A stretch of 64,000 bases of DNA from Lepturacanthus savala. Taxonomy: Eukaryota; Chordata; Actinopteri; Scombriformes; Trichiuridae. The notes below the pieces were generated by a model, which was given only the letters and a program-made list of their open reading frames with translations, had not been told where the DNA came from and did no database searches. The stretch is from assembly GCA_030544235.1 (NCBI GenBank), contig CM060477.1, forward strand, positions 3,749,434-3,813,433. The letters run 5' to 3'. The number at the start of each line of letters is the position of its first letter. Position 1 is the stretch's first letter. Shown in pieces: positions 21,851-33,395 of the stretch. The position numbers and the translations under genes are program-made.

Positions 21851-24050
21851 TCTGTTTATATTTAACCAACTGCGTATGAACCAATAATCATACTGGTGAT
21901 AATAATAAATTATAGGGCTCAAAACATCGTGGGCAAGTTTCACTCTAAAAATAAAATGTAACGTTTATGGAGCATCTGCTTCATGTTAGCATCAACACTG
22001 GTTTCCAGAAATTAATTTAAATAAAATCCCGAAGCAAGTATTTCAGTATTAAAATTCAAAACAGCATTCGTTTTAATCACAACTTGGCCTCTGCCGAGAG
22101 AAAATTGGCCATATACGTTACAGTATAGGTTTTAATCACAACCTTCCAGTTGGTGCGTTTCGTCATACCTTCAGTCACATCATTACCTCCTTATTGGCCC
22201 TGTAATCTTTAACATAAATACTTCAGAGGGTGTGTTTCCAATTTGCAATCTATCTTTGAAGGCTGACCTCACCCTGGTTTCTATGACTCTTCTAGTTTCA
22301 TTTGGTTTGAGATTCTTCTTGTGTTGTTGCTGCATCAAAACTCAGAGACAGGATTAAAAATGACATCGTGAACAAACAGAATGAGCTCACACTGGTTAAT
22401 GTGTCATGTAAACTTGATTTGATAAAGACATGGCTGATTTGATTCCATATACAGTAAATCATTCATCACAACTAGTATAACATGGTGTTTACACAGTTGT
22501 GATCATATATATTTAACATGTGCATTGGCCAGAGTATACACCACCAATACTCTGCAAAATTTACTCAAATAAAATTAGAAGGGCTATATCAAGAAGTAAA
22601 AGTCCAAAGTACTTACTTTTAATCTTACTATAAAATATAAAATGTTACATTTTGATAAAGAATATTTATTTATTTATGCCTCTGTCAATGTCATTGCTCA
22701 GTTCTCACTCTTTTCAATGTGTATTGAAAACTCTCTTTAATTTCTATAAACAAGTTATTTAGTAATTTACCATTAAAACATGATATATTTTTAAATCAGT
22801 TTTTTATTTAAGTCACTTACTTGTCAATATCTTCACTGTGTACCTAAGGAAGTTCCAACAACACCACAACACAATCAGGAAGGAATTTTTCATGCAAGGT
22901 TTTGACATAAAAATGTACCTAATGTAACGAGTAACAACGTCAATTTCCCAAATGTAAGGAGTAGAAAGTACAAATAAATGCAGTGGAGTATGAGTAAATG
23001 TATGCATTATTATATTTACTTAAGTAAAGTACAAATTAAAAAACGACTTAAGTACAGTAGTAAAGTAAAAATACTTTATTGCATTCCTCCACTGTACACC
23101 ACACATACCACATTTTAGCAGTTTCACTCAATGAAGACATCACAGTAACTATGCAGAAACCAAGTTCATGAAGTAGACATTGGTTCATTTTATAAATCAC
23201 CACTGCTTATGCAGCTGTTGTGAGACTGAATAACAAATAAATATAGTGAGACATACAGATTTGTTTCTCATTTTGACTTATCGAGCATATGGTGTAATTA
23301 ATAATGTTAATTATGGCTGCATTGCATTCAGGTGGGAGATTCTATTGCACGTGTAGACGTATTGCCAGGGTTTAATTGAACAGAGCAAATATTCATGTTA
23401 TTAGTAACACCTGTGCTACAATAAGCCAAATTGTCCACATTAAAAAAGGTATTTTTCCAGGGTCAACGCAGCAGGTGTGTTATTATAAATCTGATGGAAT
23501 TAAGGTTTGTGAAATTGACCCTGTTTTGATTAAGCCTTGGCTTTATTAAATCAATCGTGCTTGGGTTAAATCATGCATGCCTCGACATAAACAAGTCAAA
23601 ATCCAAAACCAAATTTCATCAACTCAACTTTCTACGCTTTAATCTTTTGAGCCGGAGCCCACGGGACAAATTTCTGACAAAGGCAATCCCGCTGCTATCT
23701 AAATAATAAGAAGGGTCATAAAAAGAAAGGTCATATTTTAGTCATAAAAACTAAAAATAGAGCCTTTTCTATTTTGGAGCTGAGGCGTATCTGAAGGCGA
23801 TGAAAAGCAGATGTAACACAATATGGAAGTCAGGGTCTTGCAGTGCAATGTCACAGAACCAGGATTGTCACATGTTCCCAGAAATAGACCTGAGGACGCA
23901 AGACGTGGACACGCTGACACGAGAGAAGAGAGGAAGAGATGGACAAGGATACAAAATGTGTACATCCAAAAGAAGGTTTATGCTTGTTTTTTGATAGTAG
24001 ATTCAGACGTGTGTGTGTGTGTGTGTGTGTTGTGAGAAATGTGGATATCT
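21851..24050. other. Gene-free stretch with a decayed element and unique blocks
   Basis: Apart from the element at 22545-23096, 23320-23700 is repeat-free, with clustered ATTA/TAAT cores and cacctg. It could be conserved non-coding DNA, but nothing decisive is visible. No exon recognised. Confidence 0.45.
22545..23096. mobile_element. Decayed DNA element with tacttaagtaaag-type ends
   Basis: The right end (acttaagtacagtagtaaag ... ttcctccactg) and internal aagtaaaagtccaaagtac are hallmarks of an abundant teleost element with a CAGTGG terminus. Related pieces lie at 52.31 and 58.69 kb. Left end unclear, no coding frame. Confidence 0.5.
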
Positions 24051-24054
24051 CTGT

Positions 24055-24420
24055 GTCTGTGATTTTTTATTTTAGTTTTAATCTTAGTCTTGTGTCAAAT
24101 GCCCATTAAATTTAGTCATATTTAGTCAAATTGTATTTTTTTGGTTTAGAAAAGAAAGAAAAGAAAATCCAATGTGTTTAGTCTAGTTATAGTCGACTAA
24201 AATTAAAAGTATTTCAGTCTACTTTTAGTCTTTCTTTAGTCTTTGACAGCAGGTTGATAGTAATGTTAATCAAAATTATTCTAGGCAGGTATCTGTAACA
24301 ATGAGAATTATTGCTAGGAACCTTTGTTTAGTTCAGTGTGACACAGGGACCTGTTTTGAAGTGACACTACCAGAGTTACCGGACTGAGCTGAATGTTCCC
24401 TACACACTAAAAGTTTAATA
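24055..24420 (-). repeat. Dispersed repeat family B, copy 1 (minus orientation)
   Basis: The reverse complement matches 61432-61780 over nearly its whole length, sharing aaacttttagtgtgtag, gtccctgtgtcacactgaac, taaacaaaggttcct and ctgctgtcaaagactaaag. An interspersed element, likely mobile; class not assigned. Confidence 0.8.
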
Positions 24421-24500
24421 AAGTTTATAAAGCAGTAGCAGAGAGTAGCTTCTGGTGAAGAAGGAACAGACGTCGCTGCATTTAGTGCTGATGAATGATA

Positions 24501-24522
24501 CGCACACACACGCACACGCACA

Positions 24523-24559
<37 letters not shown>
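24501..24559 (+). repeat. (CA)n microsatellite with CG and TA interruptions
   Basis: About 59 bp array with interspersed CG and TA steps at its 5' side. It lies near the (GT)n at 24009-24030. Confidence 0.93.
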
Positions 24560-24561
<2 letters not shown>

Positions 24562-24926
24562 GGCAGCAGCTTTATTTAATTACATAGAAGTAAGATGTAG
24601 ATTTCATTTTGTCATTTGTCATATTTTCATGACAGTCAGTGGTTAATGACAATGATTGAGTCTCATATTTATCATAAAAAACATTGCTGATTAATATATT
24701 TTGTTTAGTTTCTTCTGACATTTCTTTTTTTTTAAAAAAACTGAGGCAGACTAAAAGCAGCACTGTTATAGCCTGTTTCACAGACTGATGGCAGTGAGCT
24801 ACTGGACCAACGATAAGGAGCAATTTGGGGTTAAGTATCCTGCTGTGGGACACTTTGAAATGTCAACACAAAAACCCTGTTTGCTGGCCTGTCAGTGATG
24901 TGGTTCTACTTTTGGAAAACGATACC

Positions 24927-25015
24927 TCCTTCGAGCCGGATTTGAACCAGCGACCTAAGGATGTCTGTCTTTTGTCCTCTACAGTCCTCCGCTCTACCAA
25001 CTGAGCTATCGAAGG
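24927..25015 (-). tRNA. tRNA-Tyr (GTA), intron-containing, copy 1
   Basis: Read on the - strand: acceptor stem CCTTCGA pairs with TCGAAGG plus discriminator A. A box TAGCTCAGTTGGTAGAGC and B box GGTTCAAATCC are intact. Anticodon GTA is at 24980-24982. A 16-nt intron (24963-24978) sits one base 3' of the anticodon, the position used by eukaryotic tRNA-Tyr genes; the mature length is 73 nt before CCA addition. A TTTT Pol III terminator lies 7 bases past the 3' end (AAAA at 24916-24919 on +). Function: tyrosine decoding. Looks functional. Confidence 0.95.
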
Positions 25016-25201
25016 GGCTGAAATGTGGTTTGCATGACAATGAACTGAATATTGAGTTTGGCTGTATTAAAACAAGCTTTAGTGATTACAGGCAGCAAGA
25101 AGGAGCACAGAAATGCCTGTTAACCAGTAACATGCTGCTGCTGGTGAACTACTGTGGAAGGCTCTGGTCTACTTTAGCCACCAGGGACCCAAAACGTCAC
25201 C

Positions 25202-25290
25202 TCCTTCGAGCCGGATTTGAACCAGCGACCTAAGGATGTCTATTTATAGAACTCTACAGTCCTCCGCTCTACCAACTGAGCTATCGAAGG
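25202..25290 (-). tRNA. tRNA-Tyr (GTA), intron-containing, copy 2
   Basis: Tandem partner of the copy at 24.93 kb, same strand, 186 bp away. The mature sequence is identical to copy 1. The 16-nt intron (25238-25253) has the same length but differs at about 6 of 16 positions, showing relaxed constraint there. Anticodon GTA at 25255-25257; terminator TTTT corresponds to AAAA at 25191-25194 on +. Both arms, A box and B box are intact. Confidence 0.95.
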
Positions 25291-27971
25291 GGCTGGACTC
25301 AGCAGCCAGCTGTTACTGTTTTGCCTATGTTTTTTCTCAAATGCAACCAAAAGATTCAGACATTTTTCATCAGAGATTTTTATTAGTATCCTGTTTTTTG
25401 GTCAGTGAACATTGTTATATGCGTCTGTTTGTGGCGTTAATGTGTGTGTAAGTGTGTCGTTATGACTGTGTTTGCTCGTTTCTGTGTGTGCCGACACGTG
25501 TGTGTGTGTTTTTACTGATAATCCTCGTCCTTGCACAGCAGTCACACATGCACATGGAGCGGTTTGTCCCCTGTGGGCTACAGTAGCTCCCTCAGTGTGT
25601 TCCAGCATCCGCTCGGCTGAATACAGTAAATCCTCGTCACTGTAATCACTGATCAATAATAGCGATCTAAAGGCCGATCATCAATACCGCTCCATCTGCT
25701 GCCGTTTGGCCAGAGCAAATAAACACACATGAAATGACTGAACAGCCTCCGAAAGGGGCTGGAACTTCTTCAGTACACACACACACACACACACACACGT
25801 CTACAGTATGAACCCATCATTAATGCGTTGAGCCGGATGTTGCTGTGACCTTTCTCTTTTTAGGCCTGACCCCAGCAGATGACCCTGGAGAGGGATTAGT
25901 CCCTGATACGCCTAATTAACCCCACAGCACACGGCTCAGGCTGCAACAGCAGCGACTCAACTCCACTACAGACCCAGACCCGCTGCTGCTGGATCTGTTG
26001 CCTTTCTATTTTTCATTTGGTCGGGGTTCAGTGGGAGGCTCCTTCAGTTTTCATTAGCTTTTTATTTTTTTAAATGGAAAATGAGAACATGGCAGAAACC
26101 AGTGTAACTTACCATCATGTTAACACCAGCATTGTACTACACAAGTCTCCAAAGATTTCTTCTATGGTGGAGCAATTTATTAACTTTTATTTATTTATAC
26201 ATTTTTTTACAACAGTATTTAACCTATTTAAAATCCTAAATCTCCTGATATGTGGGCAGCAGAGTTTTATTCATATATTACATGAGAAAACCTCAGCTCC
26301 AACACTAAATAAAGCAGGGCTGCAACTAACCACTATTTAGATATTTAATTTAGTTTGTGTGATTATTTATTTGGGTCCTTTCATCTCCTTTTTAAACACT
26401 GTACAGAATATACTTCATGTTCTATAATGATCCTTGGTGTGATTTATATGATTTTATGGGCAAATAATTGAACTCTGAACTCTTATTAATCATTGCATTA
26501 CAGATAATTTAGCTTATTTCAAGTTTTTTTTTTCCACATTTGGGTCTGGTTTACTTTTTAAATGAAGTATTTTTTATCTGTAGTAAAACACAACTTAGAT
26601 TCATTGCAGTATTCTAACTATATTTGCTCTGTAGATGCAACATAGATAGATTCTGACATTTCTGTAGCTATTTCTTTTAATGCCAGTACATGTATAATGT
26701 GGCTGTAGAGATTTTCCATATTTATTTTCATTTCAAGCAACAAAGGGGAAAAATAAACCTAAGGTTCTTAATAGAAGCTAAGAAAGTTGAAGAGCAAATG
26801 CATAATCATTTCAACAGTTCTGGATTGAGACACCAAGAATAAAAGTCTCCTATTGTAGAAGGAATAATAATTAAATTAGAAAATGAACTGGTTTAATTAG
26901 GAACTACGTTTTTTTTTGTCCAAGACCTGCAAAATTCATCTTCAACTCAAAACCACCTCAACTTCAAATCAGTCAATATAACACACTTTCCATCACCTAA
27001 CTCCTTTAGCAAAACATTTTCCAGACATCCTCTACCTTGACCCATCCGCTAATATTACCCAGCATGCTCTGGGCTAACGCCTGTGTAATCCCTGTGAAGC
27101 CTAAACAAGTGTATTTTGACTGTGAGGTTTGCAGGAAGAAAAGCAAGAGTTGGATTTCCACAGGGGTTTAAAACGGATGAAAACATCCATGTTGAAACCT
27201 GCGGAAATGAGCCTGTTAAACATAACACACACACACACACACTCACACACACACATACACACACACAGATTTAAATAAAGAGCGACCAGTCGGCTTTCAC
27301 TGTATAATCAGGGGGAGAAAGTATATTGAATATTTTTACTTCTCAAAATAAAGTTGAATAATCTGTAAAGATTTATATACACTTTGTTAATAAAGGAGTC
27401 TAGATTTTTATTTTACATAAATCATTTGATTCACTATTTACATATATTTATTATAATTTATTTATTCGTCACATTTTATTTCCTCTTCATCTGTTGCTAC
27501 CCAATAAATGCCTAAAAATGGCCAAAAATGCTTTTTAATAAATAAAGATGCGTTTTACAACAATGATTTTGGTCAAGAAAAGAGTCATTTCATTTTTGAC
27601 ATGTTCATTTCTCACTTTTTATTCACATTTTACCACTTAATCAATCAGTCGGGTATCAAATCATGTGTGTGTCTGACTATATGGATGACGAATGAAATCT
27701 TAAATGACTCTTTCGTTGAATAAAATGTATAATCTCTAAAAAAAAAATAAAAGAAATGTCTGACATTTATTGCAAAAAACAAAATCCAGTTTAGAATGAT
27801 CCACTAAGCTTGCTAACAACAGCAGAAAGGCTTCACATTTACATCAATATATAAAATGATGGGAAATTAAATAAAGTGATTTACTTTTAATTCGGTCAGT
27901 TTCAGTCCTCCATACAAACGCTCCTACATTCTGTCGTTTATGGAAGGAATTATAGTGAAAATACATGATTC

Positions 27972-28041
27972 CCTTTTATTCTGGGGACCCCCTCAAGGAC
28001 CCCTGGGGGACCCCGGACCCCACTTTGAGAACCCCTGCACT
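27972..28041 (+). mobile_element. Fragment of a hAT-like element end
   Basis: C-rich ggaccccctcaaggacccct followed by actttgagaacccctgcact, the typical right end of fish hAT-type elements. No matching left end nearby, so only a relic. Confidence 0.45.
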
Positions 28042-28368
28042 AAGTTATGGTTGTAATAGTTCTTTACATGGCGATACCTAACACACACATACATGTACAC
28101 AGCTGTGTTCCAATCACACTCCCACGCACACAGATCCAGTACAGTATGTAAAGTATCCTGGGATGGGCTCAGACGACGCAACTCGACACCCAACTACGGA
28201 ACAGTTGCACAGAACCAGACGCTCTATTTAGCAGGTTGCCAAGCAACCACGTCTACGAGCGACGAATTTTAAGAGGTTGTTGTAAATAGTACCCTCGTGT
28301 TTTACTTTGTTGGCTTAGGTTACTGTTTATCTATAGATTTATGTGACATATACTAACTTCCATCCTGT

Positions 28369-28376
28369 TCACACCT
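28369..28376 (-). promoter_or_regulatory. T-box half-site
   Basis: TCACACCT on +, i.e. AGGTGTGA on -. A second identical site lies at 28620-28627, about 250 bp away. Confidence 0.22.
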
Positions 28377-28619
28377 CCTTTACTAGTGTGTGTGCAACAG
28401 TTCGTGTTTTTGCAAGCGCTTTTGTGTTTTTATGTCAGATATTTTATTTTGGTTGGTAGAGGGAATTACATGAACTAGGATATAGTTAACCATTAACGTG
28501 CATATTCGATCAGTGTTTTTTTTAGAAGTGAGGAGAGGGAGAGATAGTCACTGTGCAGGTGCCACCTCCTCCTGCTGTTTTGGATGGAACTGAATACGTG
28601 GACTGATTGGTGATAAAAT

Positions 28620-28627
28620 TCACACCT
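28620..28627 (-). promoter_or_regulatory. T-box half-site
   Basis: TCACACCT on +, same orientation as the site at 28369. Confidence 0.22.
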
Positions 28628-29595
28628 CCAAAGGATTCACCGATGGAATGGGACAAAGCTTCTATCTATGGGAAGCAGGGGTGTCAGAAATATCAATACT
28701 TCAATACGCAATGAAAAAAAAACAGATAATGGATAATGCTAATAAACAGATACGGTATTAATTACAGTACTGAATATATCAATACCAGCATCGCTTTTTC
28801 ACATCTCCTCACACATAAACAGGCAACACAACCACCCTGCTGCACTGCAGACCGGTGTTACACTGGATTTGGTAACCCGTCAGATTCAGTGACCGCTGCC
28901 TGTGTAATTCCTGAAAGAAATGGAAGACCTGTCAGCATGAAAAGTGCTGCACAGACTCCACAACCAAAACAAAATCTCGCAGGTTCATTTTGCAGTTTCA
29001 TCCTCTTAAAATGTTATAATTTTTTCCAATCACTGTGGTATTTAAAATGATAATGAATATTAAATATTTCCCTGGGTATTAGTAATGAAATTAAAATTGC
29101 AATAACCATAATGAGAAGTGACTCATTCACATCCAAAGCCATTTCCTCAAACTTGATAACATTAACAAAACACACATTAATTACTCTATAATTACTAATG
29201 AAAACCTTCTCCTCCTCCTTCTTCTCTGATCAAAAACAACAAATACATGAACTAAACAAACTCGTTTGTCACGTTTTTCCAAACTGTTGGTTAATGTTGG
29301 TTGTTGATTAAATAACACACATGCACACCCACAAAATCAACATTCAACATTTCAAAGAGAGCCCAGTAACACACAGGAAACCATCCACGTCCTTCTATCA
29401 ACCTCACTATGTCTTTTATCTCGTACGGGTCCCTCCCTACAGCTGCAACTTTTCCCAACTGTATCATTGTGATAACCGAGTGGTTGTGAATGCTTGTCTT
29501 TGTCTCTATTATTGCATTGTGTCTAGGTAATGTACGTATGTGTGTGTGTATCTGTTTGTGCAATCATCTAGCGAGGCCTATGGTGTCTGCCACGC

Positions 29596-29611
29596 AGGTG
29601 TGAAGGTGTGA
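29596..29611 (+). promoter_or_regulatory. Two directly abutting T-box half-sites
   Basis: AGGTGTGA occurs twice with zero spacing. T-box factors bind paired half-sites; Tbx18 and Tbx15 are reported to bind arrangements of this half-site. Against function: the flank is GTG-rich low-complexity sequence, which raises the chance of a fortuitous pair. Confidence 0.3.
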
Positions 29612-30549
29612 AGGAAACGTGTGAAAGTGTGTGTGCGTGACCTTGTGTACCTGTATGTGCTCATGTGGGTGTGTGTGAGAAACTGTGCAAACATGTGTGA
29701 GTGATTGTCTGCTATGACGTCTCACACTACCACTCATGCAGATGTCTTATTCTTAATTATTATGCAACATCTTTTTGGTAACAGTTCAATGCATGAGCTG
29801 TCATTTTCTTTGTTATTTCTGCAGAAGTTTGCGTTTCTGAACTTCTTTTCTAGGGAGGACAGAGGGGGTAAGAGCTTATTACAGGCATCCAGAGAGCAGG
29901 ACAGATGGTTAGACACTGGTCAGAGTTACACAGCAAAAGGCTGTAAAAGAGCTATGGGAAAACCATATGTGTGTCACCTAGTAACATATATACACATATG
30001 TGCACACACACACACACACACTGTTGCACATAGAAAGCAGAGGAAACGGTTTAAAGCAAAATGAGAAACAGAAAAAGATCAGAAGGATCATCAGGAAGGC
30101 TGGTTCTGTACTGGGTCTTTAGCTGGAGACTTTAGAGGAGGAATCCGAATAAACTGTTATCAATTATGGACAATTTGGTCCAATTTAAACCCAACTGAGA
30201 TGTGGACATGCATTTTAAAAATGCGACCAAAATCGGACAGTGGAGCTTCTTCTTCCACAGGATAATCACACAGTATAACAACAGATAAAAAACTCATAAC
30301 TTACAGACACTGTTTTATTTCCTACACATTTTTACTTTGCACTATAACCAACACTGTACATTTTATTTGCTATTGCTATTTTATTATGTCACGTGTTATT
30401 TGTCACGTGCTGCACTGTAATATCTACTGTAAATTACCAAGCCAAATTTTTCAGTTGTCCACTGGGTCCCTATTAAACACCTGGTATCTGATTTATTGAA
30501 AAAAAAAAATCAAGGAAGAAGACTTGACCACTGATGCTGCAGATTTGTT

Positions 30550-30885
30550 GGGTGATATTGATTCATTCGATTGCCATATGTCTGGTGGAGCAAAAAAATA
30601 AAAAGAATGACATGAAATTCCAAATTAATGTGGTATAATATTAATATGCAGAAAAAAACTCAATGTTCAGATGTTGCGCTACAGTCCTATAATCTTACTT
30701 TAGAAAAATGTAAGTTATACGGTTGCCATAATAAAAGAATTTGAGTAAATTACCATATTTTTCCAGTTTTGCTGAGCAAGATATTTTTTTGTCAGGAAGG
30801 AATTAATCTCCTGGTCCCAGATTGTCACTTGATCAGTTAAGTGATTGAAAGAAATGAACAGCACAGCTGTTATTTGGTATCTATC
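30550..30885 (+). repeat. Dispersed repeat family A, copy 2
   Basis: Parallels 54990-55475 in the same orientation: ggtgatattgatt, atatgcagaaaaaaactc, aatttgagtaaattaccata, ttccagttttgctg and ttaatctcctg occur in the same order. It lacks the roughly 150-bp insertion found in the 55-kb copy. Confidence 0.7.
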
Positions 30886-33361
30886 TATCTATACTGATCT
30901 TCTTTAACATGCCCATCCCTAATGTTAACCCACACTAGTTATCTGGATCCTGTACCTGTACCTACCACTCTGCCAGCTGCATGTTCCCAAAACCCATTTA
31001 AATAAAAACTAGACTATTACAACCTGGATTTCATTGTTGTTTCCCTGTCTGTAATAATAACTATTTACTCACTAAGGTAATTGCTGAGATCTCAGATTGT
31101 GCCAAAACCTTTCTACAAACAGGCTGAGTACAGAACCGACACAGCCAAGCGAAACAATTAACAGGATATAGAGTCCAACATATTTGTGGGAAAAAACAGT
31201 AAACAGTCAAATTATTGCCCAAACTGAGCTGTAAACATCCTTCACAGTTTACAGACTGATGGTGGTTCAGCATCAGTCTCCAGGATTTACCATAGTTGTG
31301 TGCCATCAGAGATTTTCTCGGCAATAAGTGATAATTAGCTACATTACAGAAGCATTTGATTTCAGTCAAATAATGGCAGAGAAAAAAACTTCTGGTTTGT
31401 TTACAGCCAGTGTGAAACCTGATTTTTCCACATTAAGAAATGTAATGTGACTACAATGTTATCGGCACAGTGTCAGTAAAATAAAACCTTGTTTTCCTTA
31501 TTTTACTTCATCTCCAAGCTTAGAATCTGCTGTTTCCAGTCCTTCCTTTAAAAAGGTCTAATGTGTAATGTTGGCTACATGCACAAGACTCAAAAAGATG
31601 TCTGGGCTTGTCTTACACTTACAAGGCATCAGTCAAGTGAGCCTTTTACTTCATTATTATATCTACAGAAGGGTGTTGTGACTGTTTGGCTGATGATGGA
31701 GAGATTCTTTCTCTGGTTTCAATTTTCCAAAAAACGTATTATTTTAGTTTAAGGGAGATCAGGAACAACAAATGTTAATGAAATCTCTTGTGACTCTTTT
31801 GTGAATTGCTCTATGATCACATGACTTATAGGGTTTAACACAGTCTTTTCATGCTTTAGATCCTTTTCCAACCTTGGAGTGGCTTTTTGGAAAACTTTAA
31901 ACCATAAATCCATAATGAAATGATAAGTTATTGTGGTGCATTATCAACAATGACAAAAATCACTGCTGTTGTTTACCCAAACAGCATTTGACCAATCAGA
32001 GCTGCTCTATATTGGGAATATCTGCACATAAATGCTGATACACTGCTTATAAGTGTGTATTATATATATAAGAAGAACCATTAGTGGTTGGAGCTGTCCC
32101 CATGTGTGCTCCCTTTAATATAGTTATGCAATAAATATGTAGTTTTACTGAATTTCTTAATTAAGTTGTATTAAAAAAGTAAAGTATAATAATGTGAAAG
32201 GCATGTAATTTAATATCTCCCTCTAAAAATGAATAAAAAGAAAAAATGAAAAGGTTGAATGAAAAAAATATAATATGAGCATTATTAAAAATGTTATATT
32301 ATATATAAAAATAATATTATTCAAATGAAATGTGGTCTCATTTCAGATGGTAACTTTTGATTTATTTTTTGGATTTGATTGCAGTTATTATGGGCCTTAA
32401 TTTACAGAATTGAGTTTCCCTTCCCTGTGTGTGTAGAGTAGTTCTAGCAGCTACTTGTGACAGTTGAAATTGTATATTATGGTTGTTTTATTTCTACCAG
32501 AAAAGATGAGATGTTGCGTCGTGTCTCCATTCCTACGCAATCCCAGATCATCCGGTGATACAGGTCTGGTTTTAGTGGATCACGTAACGTTCTGCAGACG
32601 TACTGCAAGGTTTTTTATATACATGTGCCATTTTTTTAAACAACACTTTTAATGTGAAACTGTTTTATTCCCTGTTGTTACTGTTAATCACCAGATCTGT
32701 TTGTTTTGCAGAGGAGGAGACATCTGCAGATAATTTGGCTCCCGGTAGAAATGTCTGGATCTGAAGTTAACACAGAAACAAGCTGAGCTAATGTTCAGGT
32801 CATTGTAACGCCTGATGAATTTTCTGGTCCTTTTGCGCATCATTTAACACACTTTTTTTTTTTTTCGATGATTCAGCATTATACCAACATTTGCCATCTT
32901 TGAAAATCCTGCCAAAAGTGACAGCTCTGTATGTTTGAATGATGCTTGTCTACACAGCGTGTGTTTGTAATGATACTCGCTCCCAAGGCTGCATGGGGTC
33001 AAAGAGACTAAACCCTATTTAAAATTACAACAAGAAAAACCATTTACGTTGGCAGCTGCACTGTGAGGATACAACAAAAGTAGCTAGTTAACAAAGTGAA
33101 GACTAAGGACGTGTCTGCTTGATCTGTTTCTCTGAGGAAAAACACAGACACTGCCCAGATAATAAAAACAGAAAAATAACCTGAAGTAGCATCAACAAAG
33201 GTTTTGCTGTCAGCACCCTCAGGATCCGGGTGACACATCAGTTCTCTGGAACCACAGACAGGCGCCAAGGATGAGCCTAATCTGCTCACTCATCTCTCTC
33301 CTTCTCTGCTTTGGTCTGTTCCAGTCTCCAGGTCTTTTCCTCTTGCTTCGCTCCAGATTCT

Positions 33362-33395
<34 letters not shown>

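Larger units (their letters stand above)
25291..30549. other. Gene-free stretch: microsatellites and repeat fragments
   Basis: Contains (CA)n at 25775-25798 and 27224-27268. A possible repeat end (agggctgcaactaacca) lies near 26314. A family D fragment in - orientation (tatctgtagtaaaacacaac) is near 26576. A repeat-free block at 25855-26010 carries ggattagtccc and cctaattaacc cores. No exon recognised. Confidence 0.5.

Noticed and set aside
24961..25233. 90-residue open frame on + ending in LLRAGFEPAT
   Set aside because: It runs across the two tRNA-Tyr genes; such endings are tRNA sequence read in a protein frame.
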